A stretch of 64,000 bases of DNA, from positions 38,318-102,317 of the forward strand of contig MELC01000029.1 of NCBI GenBank assembly GCA_001767455.1. The letters run 5' to 3'. The notes beneath the pieces are model-generated. The model did no database searches and was not told the origin of the DNA. It was given only the letters and a program-made list of their open reading frames with translations. The position numbers and the translations under genes are program-made. How positions within the stretch are numbered: position 1 is the stretch's first letter; each line of letters begins with the position of its first letter. The stretch comes from Acidobacteria bacterium RIFCSPLOWO2_12_FULL_66_21 (GTDB lineage: Bacteria; Acidobacteriota; Vicinamibacteria; Vicinamibacterales; 2-12-FULL-66-21). Of the stretch, positions 22,960 through 30,236 are shown piece by piece.

Positions 22960-25296
22960 TCAGAAGCGATAGAGCAGCCTGACGAACCCCGTGTTCCCCT
23001 TGTACGGCCGGTTTCCGTAACCGGTCGAGATCTCGCCGAGGTAGTCGATCCTCGGCGTGCCAGGCGTCAGGTCGATGGTGTTGAAGTCGCTCACGTCGAG
23101 CTTCTCGTACCACCAGCCGAGGCCGATGCCCACCTTGGGCTGGAAGAAGTACTTCACGTCGGCGCTCACCCGCCGCCACTTGTTGGTGACGTCCGGGAGC
23201 GCCAGGAACGTGCCCGCCGCGATCAGCGAGGAGATGCGCGAGCCGCCGTGAATGAACGCGTTGTCCGAATCGCTGAAGTCATAGTTCAGGCTGATGTCGG
23301 TGTTCTTGATGGCGCGGGACAGGTCCAGGTAGATGTCGAACGAGTTGACCGTCTCGTCGTTGTCGAGCGTCCAGTCGCGCGCCGGGTCGTTGAACTGCAC
23401 ATCCGGAAGCGGGTTGGCGTTGCGCGACTTCTGCATCGACTGGAACTTGTCGCGGCCGAAGTTGACGCCGAATGCGACCGTCTCCTTCGGCGCGATGTTC
23501 AGGCCGACGTTGATCGATGAGTTGTCGTTGCTCAGCAGCCCGAACTCGTGCCCTTCCCCGTTGTAGACGTCTTCGCCCTTGGCGAACGAGGTCGTCAGGT
23601 CCACCCCTGACATGGGCGTCAGGATCACCAGCACGGTCCCGCGATTGCGCTTGCTGTCCGCCTCGTCGTAGAACCGCAGGTTCGGCTGCCCGCCGCCGTG
23701 GACGATCGTGTCCTCCGAGAACCCGGACCCCTTGCGGATCGTGTGCGTGTAGATGCCGCGCAGCGTCACGTACTGGCTGCGCATGGTGTCGATCGACACC
23801 CGGAAGATGTCGTCGGTCATGTCGCTGAACGACCGGCCGGTGCGGTCGAACGAGTCGTTCCCGTAGCCCAGCCGCAGCGCGGTGTAGGGCGCGATGTTGA
23901 ACGTGGCGTTGACGTCGAGCGTCTTCCGCGTGATGTCGAACGCCTCGGTCTCGCCGCCGGTCTCCTCAGGGACCGCGTCGAACCGCACGTACTCGACCGC
24001 CTCGAACGCCGGCGTGCGGTTGTCGTGGTTGTTGTAGCGGTACCGCATGTTCAACGACACCCACCGGTTCGGCCGCGAGTTGAAGTTGACGAGCGCGTTC
24101 ACTCCGCGCACTTCGGCCTTGGCCGTGTTCCGCTCCAGGTGTGCCAGGTCGTGGAATACCGAGTAAACCGTCGGACTCGCGATGACCGGGTTGATCGTCC
24201 ACGGGATGAGCGCGTCGTTCTGCTTCATGCTCGAGAACGACAGCGTCGCGTTGACGCTGGTGTGCGCCGGCATCTTGTACAGGCCCGTGGCGCTCACCAC
24301 GTTCATGCTGCTGTCGGGCGGCATCGACATGCGGCCCTGCGCGGGACCGTTGCCGTTGCTGTAGCCGCTGCAGTCGTACGGCCCCATGGCGACCCCGCTC
24401 TGACACGGCGGGTTCGTGATGGCCAGGCCGTTGCTGAAGTCGGTCGCCCGGATCGGGTTGTCCCACACCAGGTCGTGGATCTTGTTGTCGAACCACGATC
24501 CGGTCCATCCCACGCGGACCATGCCCTTCTGAGTGGCCCATTCGGCGCCGACCGACACGTCGTTCGACCGGTTGTCGAGCGGCAGCGGCAGCTCGTTCGC
24601 GTTGTTGAACGCAAAGGCCCCCGCCCAGGGCATCGTCCCGCTCTTCTTCGTCGAGGCGAAGGTCAGGTGGATGTTCATGTCCGGCGTGGCGTTGTAGGTC
24701 AGCCCACCCCCGCCGACCGTGCGCAGCTGCTGCATCTCGAACTGCGTGGCGAGGCCGCGGTAGATCGACGGCGTGTTCAACTGCGCCGCCGACGTCGGGA
24801 TCCCGACGATGCCGGGTGTCTTGCTCTGGACGGCCAGCCGCGCGGACGGGTCGAGCGTGAACGTCGCGGTCGGACTCGTCCCGGCCTGCACCCACGGCGT
24901 GGCCGCCTGGTAGAAGTAGTTGAGCGGCGTCGAGTCGAACAGGCCGATCACCTTGATCCTGCCGCTGTTGTAATCGGCCACGTACGACTGGTCGCGGTAG
25001 CCGACGTTATACGCGCGCGCGGCGAAGGAGAACGTCTCGGTCTTCTTGCCGAACAGGATTTGCGAGACGGCGCCGTCCTTCAGATCGGAGTAGCGCTCGT
25101 AACGCGCCTTGTCGCCCGTCGTGGACGTGGCGCGGACGCCGAGATCGACGAGGCCGAGCTCGGGGGCGACCGGTGCGGTCACCGGCGCCTGCGGGGGAAC
25201 ATTCTGCTGTTGCTGCTGCGGCTGCCCCTGGGCGTTCGCCACGGTGGCGGAGGCCAGCAGCAGCGCGGCAATCCCTATGGTCACTGTGTTGCGCAT
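22960..25296 (-). CDS. MtrB/PioB family outer-membrane beta-barrel
   Basis: 778 residues. ATG 25296 is chosen because AGGAG sits 7 bases before it; the longer frame starts inside this site. A signal peptide (MRNTVTIGIAALLLASATVANA) is followed by a Gln-rich stretch, then a long beta-barrel with alternating strands and aromatic turns, ending in FVRLLYRF as outer-membrane proteins do. The blocks RYSDLKDGAVSQ, YNVGYRDQSYVADYN and the spacing of barrel strands fit the MtrB/PioB decaheme-associated porins. These barrels insulate a decaheme cytochrome through the outer membrane. The decaheme gene lies 15 bp upstream. A loop with one Cys pair (PCQSG...YDCSG) is present. Confidence 0.88.
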   Translation of the reverse strand: MRNTVTIGIAALLLASATVANAQGQPQQQQQNVPPQAPVTAPVAPELGLVDLGVRATSTTGDKARYERYSDLKDGAVSQILFGKKTETFSFAARAYNVGYRDQSYVADYNSGRIKVIGLFDSTPLNYFYQAATPWVQAGTSPTATFTLDPSARLAVQSKTPGIVGIPTSAAQLNTPSIYRGLATQFEMQQLRTVGGGGLTYNATPDMNIHLTFASTKKSGTMPWAGAFAFNNANELPLPLDNRSNDVSVGAEWATQKGMVRVGWTGSWFDNKIHDLVWDNPIRATDFSNGLAITNPPCQSGVAMGPYDCSGYSNGNGPAQGRMSMPPDSSMNVVSATGLYKMPAHTSVNATLSFSSMKQNDALIPWTINPVIASPTVYSVFHDLAHLERNTAKAEVRGVNALVNFNSRPNRWVSLNMRYRYNNHDNRTPAFEAVEYVRFDAVPEETGGETEAFDITRKTLDVNATFNIAPYTALRLGYGNDSFDRTGRSFSDMTDDIFRVSIDTMRSQYVTLRGIYTHTIRKGSGFSEDTIVHGGGQPNLRFYDEADSKRNRGTVLVILTPMSGVDLTTSFAKGEDVYNGEGHEFGLLSNDNSSINVGLNIAPKETVAFGVNFGRDKFQSMQKSRNANPLPDVQFNDPARDWTLDNDETVNSFDIYLDLSRAIKNTDISLNYDFSDSDNAFIHGGSRISSLIAAGTFLALPDVTNKWRRVSADVKYFFQPKVGIGLGWWYEKLDVSDFNTIDLTPGTPRIDYLGEISTGYGNRPYKGNTGFVRLLYRF

Positions 25297-25311
25297 CTGC
25301 ATTCTCCTCAC

Positions 25312-26259
25312 CTAGCGTAGGAAAGCCTTGCCCGACGGGGCGTTCGAGCCGTGGATCTGCTGGTGGCACGACACGCACGCCTTGCCGAAGATCTTGTTCG
25401 CGTTGGTCGAGTTCTTCAGCACGAAGCCTTCGTACACCGTGGGGGGATGCCGCGACGTGACGTGGCAGCGCTGGCAGAGGTACGGCTGCTTGGCCACGAG
25501 CATGCGGTCGTTGTTCGACCCGTGCGGATCGTGGCAGGTCGTGCAGCTGTCGGCCACGGGCGCGTGCTCCCAGAGATACGGGCCGCGCTTCTCCTGGTGG
25601 CAGCTCGTGCAGCTCTCGTCCACCGTCGTGCCCGCCTTGAGCAGCTTGACGTTGGTGGAGCCATGCACGTTGTGGCACGACGAGCACTGCAGCTTGTCTT
25701 CGCGGACCGGCATGTGATTGAACCGGTGCTGCTTGTTGGTGATGTTCTTGTGGCAGCTCGCGCAGATCTGAGCCTCGTTCGTGGCGTTGAGCTGCTTCTC
25801 CCCCTTGGAGCTGTGGACGCTGTGGCAGCTCAGGCAGCCGACCTTGCGCTGGTCGTGCTGGCTGCCGTCCCAGAGCGCGTGCGCCGAGCGGTTGTGGCAC
25901 GACGTGCACGTGTCGCTCGCCGCGCTGGCGTCCAGGGTCTTGGGGTTGACGATCTTGGCCTTGTCGCCGCCGCCTTCGACGTGGTCCTTGCCACCGCCGT
26001 GGCAGCTCTCGCAGCCGTGCATGGCCGCCGGAGTCTTCGCGTTCGACTTCAGCGCGTGCGCGGTGCCTTTGTAGGCCTGTCCTTCGTGACAGGTCAGGCA
26101 GGTCTCTTCACCGACGTAGTTCGCGGCAACGCTCTGTTGCGGCGCCCCCGCCTTCGCGGCCTGGGGTCTGGCGGCCGTCGGATGGGCCGTTCCGATGAGA
26201 CCGACGACCGCAACGAGACCTGCGATGGCCAGTCCTGCTCGCATGACGATTGATCGCAT
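25312..26259 (-). CDS. Decaheme c-type cytochrome, MtrA/PioA/DmsE type
   Basis: 315 residues from ATG 26259 with GGGAG upstream, and a signal anchor (MRAGLAIAGLVAVVGLIG). Ten CxxCH haem motifs are present, from CLTCH at about residue 54 through CESCH, CTSCH, CLSCH, CASCH, CSSCH, CTSCH, CTTCH, CQRCH to CVSCH, with distal histidines such as HALKSN and HMPV between. The length and spacing match MtrA/PioA/DmsE periplasmic decahemes. It would pass electrons through the MtrB-like barrel encoded next, either out to minerals or in from Fe(II). No MtrC-type outer cytochrome, high-potential iron protein or CymA follows. Confidence 0.95.
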   Translation of the reverse strand: MRSIVMRAGLAIAGLVAVVGLIGTAHPTAARPQAAKAGAPQQSVAANYVGEETCLTCHEGQAYKGTAHALKSNAKTPAAMHGCESCHGGGKDHVEGGGDKAKIVNPKTLDASAASDTCTSCHNRSAHALWDGSQHDQRKVGCLSCHSVHSSKGEKQLNATNEAQICASCHKNITNKQHRFNHMPVREDKLQCSSCHNVHGSTNVKLLKAGTTVDESCTSCHQEKRGPYLWEHAPVADSCTTCHDPHGSNNDRMLVAKQPYLCQRCHVTSRHPPTVYEGFVLKNSTNANKIFGKACVSCHQQIHGSNAPSGKAFLR

Positions 26260-26362
26260 ATAAGCGCACTCCCGCACTTTATGAAGGAGGGAGCCGCGGA
26301 CGTTGCCGCTCCCGGCTCGTCCAGAGAGCAAGCCACAGACCACGCGTGTGGAGCATGCGATC

Positions 26363-26385
26363 GTTGAATTCCCGAACGATTCAAC
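26363..26385. promoter_or_regulatory. Inverted repeat upstream of the decaheme operon
   Basis: GTTGAAT and ATTCAAC are separated by 9 bp. The site is about 105 bp before the decaheme start codon and could be an operator. The half site recurs as ATTCAACG near 26472. No clear promoter hexamers could be assigned. Confidence 0.4.
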
Positions 26386-26577
26386 AGGATGACGGGAGAT
26401 CGTCGGTGAGATCGCTGCCGGTTTTCTGAGAGAGTGACGGAAAGCCGATGAGGAGAAACGGTGCTGCGAAATTCAACGATGAGATTTGCAGCAGCAACAA
26501 GCTACAACGTAGACGGTAGACAACATGCGACAGGAGGAAGAGAGGAAAGGGAGGCTTGCACGCAGCATGCGCGAGCA

Positions 26578-26765
26578 GCCGGTCTGGCAGCGCGTCGCGC
26601 GCTGAGAGGATCTGAGATCCACAGATGCAAGCACGCCTGAGCGTTCCGCGTGTTTGCATCTGCGGATCTCAGATCCTCTCTATGCCGGCCTGGAGAATGA
26701 CCGCAGGCCGGCGCCAGACCGGCGTCCACTCCGCGCGTCTCCGTGATCTCCGTGCCTCCGTGTGA
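26578..26765 (+). repeat. Cloverleaf element, copy 2
   Basis: Outer stem GCCGGTCTGGC (26578-26588) with GCCAGACCGGC (26713-26723). Hairpin 1 CAGCGCG-TCG-CGCGCTG (26588-26604), a 32-bp stem (26605-26636 with 26648-26679, 11-nt loop), hairpin 3 GCCGGCCT/AGGCCGGC (26684-26712). The CTCCGTG tail runs from 26730. It lies in the 578-bp gene-free stretch 26260-26837 between the decaheme start and the end of the ABC permease; the rest of that stretch shows no ORF or known motif beyond the inverted repeat at 26363. Confidence 0.9.
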
Positions 26766-26837
26766 AGGTCGACACGCCTTCCCTCCTCCCCTGCTCCTGC
26801 CGATTCCTGGTCGCCCGGCCAGCGGGAGAGACGCCGA

Positions 26838-28658
26838 TCATTGATGCGTGTCCGGAACTGTGTGGACGAGATCCCTGTACCTCCGCTCGTGCGGGAAGGA
26901 AATCGACAGGAAGTAGTACCGTTGGCCCTTGGAGTCTCCTCCTCCGCGCGTGGCAACGATGCGCGTGTTGCTCAGCCAGCGCTTCGTCCGGGGCGACAGC
27001 GCACCCGTAGCGTCGAGCTCGCTCAGGGCGATGCTGCGTTCATAGCGGCGAGGCCGGTCCGGTTCCGCCTGGAGCACCGCCTGCGCGGCGGCTCGCACCT
27101 CTTTGACAGGAGGGGAAACGAACTGCCGGGTCCACGCGAACAGGAAAGTGCCCCAGCACAGCGCAATGAGTCCCATCGCGCCGAGCAACTGGCCCGCGTA
27201 CCGCCGTATCGTGCGCGCATCCGTCTGCACGCCCCTGAACGCCACGAAACTCTGGTGAAGCGCGAGGCCCGTGCCGACGGCCGCGATGGTCACCGCAATC
27301 GTGGTGGGCATCGTCCGAAGATACGGGTAGAGGTACGGATAATCAGGCGGTAGCTGAAATCGAACCATGACGGCGGTCCATAGATTCCCCGCGAACCGCC
27401 CCAGAACCTCGCTTCCCCAGAACGCAATCCAGCCGGTCGCGACGAGGGCGGGAAGGAACAGCCCCACGGCAACGGCCGCTCGGATCGTGTGGCCGACGAG
27501 TGTGGCCGCCCAGAAGCTGAGCACGATCGCCAGGCCGACGGTCACCCACACCCTCGGCTGTGACACCGCATCGAAGATATCCCGTTGCATGTCCGGCGCC
27601 GCCCAGGCGATCGTGGCGAGCGCGGACGGTAGCGCAATCACGAGGACGGCTCCGAGCAGCAGTGAGACCGCGAGCTTCACCCCCCACTGCACACGGGCGG
27701 ACACCGGCAGCGTCATATGCCACTGGCGAACGCCGACGGTGGCCTCCTCCCCCACCCCTACCGCGCCGGCGAGCATGATCGCGAGCGGGACGTAAAACAT
27801 GAGCAGAAAAAAGAACACGTTAAGGGCGATGCGCGGCCGCGGCGGCATCAGCGGCTGCAATCCAAAGAACGCGACGGCAATGAGCCAGCACCCGGAAAAG
27901 AGCGCCGCGACGAGAATCGTCGGCCGATGCAACAAGAGTTCCTTGCACACCAGATTTCGAATGGCGCCGGCCGGGCGTGCACGCAGAACCGACCACGTCG
28001 CGCCGCCAACAGACGACGACTGATCGCCGTACGCGGCGTCGGTGACCTGGAAGCGCGTGAACATCCGCCAACCGAGCCAGAACGTGACGGCGGCATACGC
28101 GAGCTGGATGGCGATCGTCGGCGGCGTCGCGGCGAAGGGGTCGATCGGCCGTCCTTGCAGTTGTGAGAGCGCAAACCCCTGCGCCAGCATGAGCAGGAAC
28201 AGCGCGGCCATGCTGAACGCCAGGCCGCCGATCGTCGATCGCGCGACCAGCGTCCACAACGGCGCCGAGCAGAGGATCGCGATCAGATACAACAGCTCCG
28301 GGCCCATCGGCTGCTCGCCGATCGCCAGAGGCCCGAGGCGGACGACCGCGTACTGGAACGCCACGACCGCGCAGGCGACCGAGACGAGCGCCGCCCACTT
28401 CTCGAACCAGACGCGCGTGCGCGCGATCGGCTGGCTGAGGAGCAGCACCAGCGTGCGCTGCTGGAACTCGCTGCCGAACGAGGTGGCCGCCAGCATGGCC
28501 ATGCCCACGAAGAAGGACAGCAGCAGCACGCGCACCGCCAGACCGAAGATCGCGCGCGTGTGCGAGTGGCCGCCCACCATCGCCAGGATCGCGGCTCCCA
28601 CGATCAGCCCCGCCGGGGGCATCAGCACGCGAAGTTCTTTCAGGGCGCGTGTCAGCAT
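26838..28658 (-). CDS. ABC transporter permease (ABC-2 type)
   Basis: 606 residues from ATG 28658; a GTG three bases earlier is possible. About twelve hydrophobic helices in two blocks, with the N-terminal pattern of ABC-2 permeases (SFGSEFQQRTLVLLLSQPIARTRVWFEKW). The second block starts near IRNLVCKELLLHRPTILVAAL, so two permease units are probably fused in one chain. A soluble C-terminal segment of about 110 residues (residues 500-606) ends the protein. With the adjacent ATPase it would export or translocate an unknown substrate. Confidence 0.82.
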   Translation of the reverse strand: MLTRALKELRVLMPPAGLIVGAAILAMVGGHSHTRAIFGLAVRVLLLSFFVGMAMLAATSFGSEFQQRTLVLLLSQPIARTRVWFEKWAALVSVACAVVAFQYAVVRLGPLAIGEQPMGPELLYLIAILCSAPLWTLVARSTIGGLAFSMAALFLLMLAQGFALSQLQGRPIDPFAATPPTIAIQLAYAAVTFWLGWRMFTRFQVTDAAYGDQSSSVGGATWSVLRARPAGAIRNLVCKELLLHRPTILVAALFSGCWLIAVAFFGLQPLMPPRPRIALNVFFFLLMFYVPLAIMLAGAVGVGEEATVGVRQWHMTLPVSARVQWGVKLAVSLLLGAVLVIALPSALATIAWAAPDMQRDIFDAVSQPRVWVTVGLAIVLSFWAATLVGHTIRAAVAVGLFLPALVATGWIAFWGSEVLGRFAGNLWTAVMVRFQLPPDYPYLYPYLRTMPTTIAVTIAAVGTGLALHQSFVAFRGVQTDARTIRRYAGQLLGAMGLIALCWGTFLFAWTRQFVSPPVKEVRAAAQAVLQAEPDRPRRYERSIALSELDATGALSPRTKRWLSNTRIVATRGGGDSKGQRYYFLSISFPHERRYRDLVHTVPDTHQ

Positions 28659-28671
28659 CACCTGTTCCCTG

Positions 28672-28785
28672 TCAGCGGGCAGCTGGCAGCTGGCGGCTGG
28701 CAGTGTGTCTCGCTGCCTGCTGCCTGCTGCCTGCTGCCCGCTGCCCGCTGCCCGCCGCCTGCTGCCTGCTGCCAGCCGTCATTGC
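28672..28785. repeat. CTGCCTG/CTGCCCG/AGCTGGC heptad array in the ABC operon
   Basis: More than ten heptads fill the whole interval between the permease start and the ATPase stop (28779), running into the last codons of the ATPase gene (its C-terminus ...VAALQ). On the operon's coding strand, the part nearest the permease start reads CTGCCAG. Confidence 0.9.
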
Positions 28786-29675
28786 AGCGCCGCCACGAAC
28801 ACTTCCTCGAGCGACAACGACTCGGTCGAACAGGACTCTGGCGACGAGCCCCGGATCTCGTCGAGCAGCCGCGCGGTGTCACTCGAAGCGAGGACATCCA
28901 GCTCGCGCTCGTGCCGCCGCACGCGAAGCGCCCCGGCGAGGGCGAGCTCCGGCGCCGGGCCCGCAAAGCGCGCACGGATGCGCTGGTACCGCTCCCGCGC
29001 CCGGTCCGCTTCGAGCGACAGCACCGCGCGCCCCTCGTCCATGATCGTGAACTCGTCGATCAGCCCCTCGAACTCCGCGATGAGATGCGTCGAGACGAAG
29101 ATCGTGCGGTTGGCCGGATCCGCGTCCTGGTACGCGCCGATCACCGTCTCGATGAACTCGCGGCGGACGATGGGATCGAGCCCCGACGTGGGCTCGTCGA
29201 GCAGCAGCAGCTCGGGCTCCGGACAGATTGCCGCGATGAGCGCCACCTGCGTGCGCTGCCCGCGCGAGAGCGCGCCGGTCTTCTGCGACTCGTCGAGCCT
29301 GAACCGCTTCAGGAGGTCGCGCTCGGTGTCACGGTTCCAGCGCGATCGGAACGACGCGACGTAGTCCAGCGTCTCGCGTACCGTCATCCACGGGTAGAAC
29401 GCGACCGCGTCGGGCACGAACGCGATCCGCCGCTTGACCTCCACTTCGTGCTGCGCCGGATCGAGGCCGAACATCCGCACGCGGCCCCCGCGCGGCCGCA
29501 GCAGGTTCAGCAGGCACCGCATCGTCGTCGTCTTGCCCGCCCCGTTCCTGCCGAACAGCCCGTAGCAGCGCCCGGGGGCCACCGAGAGGCTGAGATCGTG
29601 GACCGCGTCCTTCCGGCCGTACGCGTAACTCAGGTTCGCGATGTCGATCACGGGCGCGGCGGTCGTGTCGCTCAT
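28779..29675 (-). CDS. ABC transporter ATP-binding protein
   Basis: 298 residues; ATG 29675 overlaps the GntR stop (ATGA). Walker A GRNGAGKT at 42-49, signature LSRGQRTQ, Walker B LLLDEPTSGLDP, and the switch His in VSTHLIAEFEGL. The C-terminal 80 residues are an extra domain after the ATPase, usual for the YtrB-like group. Energises the permease encoded next. Regulated by the GntR protein through the operator at 30098. Confidence 0.94.
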   Translation of the reverse strand: MSDTTAAPVIDIANLSYAYGRKDAVHDLSLSVAPGRCYGLFGRNGAGKTTTMRCLLNLLRPRGGRVRMFGLDPAQHEVEVKRRIAFVPDAVAFYPWMTVRETLDYVASFRSRWNRDTERDLLKRFRLDESQKTGALSRGQRTQVALIAAICPEPELLLLDEPTSGLDPIVRREFIETVIGAYQDADPANRTIFVSTHLIAEFEGLIDEFTIMDEGRAVLSLEADRARERYQRIRARFAGPAPELALAGALRVRRHERELDVLASSDTARLLDEIRGSSPESCSTESLSLEEVFVAALQ

Positions 29676-30091
29676 GAAGCCCCCTGCCTCTGCGCGTCGT
29701 TCGCCTTCTGGCGGACGGCGAGCGCGTCGAAACGCTCCGTGACGAGATCCAGGAACTCCGCGCGGGACACCTGGAGATGATGCGCCTCGACGATCGCCTC
29801 GTCGATCCGATCGACGACGAGCCGGCGGCGCGCGTCCTTCTTCAATGGCGACTGCGCGGTTTTGACGAAACAGCCGCGGCCCGCCTGCGTCTCGATGATC
29901 CCCTCGGACTCGAGCTGCGTGTAGGCCTTCGCGACCGTGTTGCGGTTGACCCGGAGCTCCTCGGAGAGCGGCCGGATGCCGGGGAGCGACTCACCGGTCC
30001 GCAGGACGCCGGACGCGGTCGCCGCCTTCACCTGATCGACGAGCTGCAGGTAGACGGGCTTCGCGGACTTGAAGTTGAGTTGAAACAGCAC
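29672..30091 (-). CDS. GntR family regulator, YtrA-type
   Basis: 139 residues from GTG 30091. The winged helix is clear (GESLPGIRPLSEELRVNRNTVAKAYTQLESEGIIETQAGRGCFV), followed by a short effector-less C-terminal helix pair, the mark of the small YtrA subfamily. YtrA-type proteins repress ABC operons in Gram-positive bacteria and sit at the operon head, as here. Autoregulation by the dyad at 30098 is likely. Confidence 0.92.
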   Translation of the reverse strand: MLFQLNFKSAKPVYLQLVDQVKAATASGVLRTGESLPGIRPLSEELRVNRNTVAKAYTQLESEGIIETQAGRGCFVKTAQSPLKKDARRRLVVDRIDEAIVEAHHLQVSRAEFLDLVTERFDALAVRQKANDAQRQGAS

Positions 30092-30097
30092 TGCGGC

Positions 30098-30117
30098 CTA
30101 CTGTCATATTACAGTAG
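30098..30117 (-). promoter_or_regulatory. GntR/YtrA operator with -10 region
   Basis: CTACTGT-CATATT-ACAGTAG, seven-base arms around six bases, lies 7 bp before the GTG start. The minus strand reads TAATAT across the centre, a possible -10. TTGACA (30140-30135, minus) is 23 bp away, too far for a normal spacer. If TAATAT is the -10, the mRNA has almost no leader. Confidence 0.7.
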
Positions 30118-30204
30118 GACAGTACGGCCGCAGATGTCAAGGGAGTGCAGCGTGACAGCGGGACACTATTCGCCCGACACCTCCGTACGCTAGACAAAGA
30201 CCTG

Positions 30205-30236
30205 CATTCTACGTTCTACATTCCAGTTTCGACATT
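30205..30236. repeat. Short heptad array (CATTCTA / CGTTCTA)
   Basis: CATTCTA-CGTTCTA-CATTCCA-GTTTCGA, then CATTTCA overlapping the stop codon of the next gene. A fourth vocabulary of the period-7 repeats. Confidence 0.7.

Noticed and set aside
23698-25320. 540-codon frame opposite the MtrB-like gene
   Set aside because: Shadow frame with no recognisable domain.
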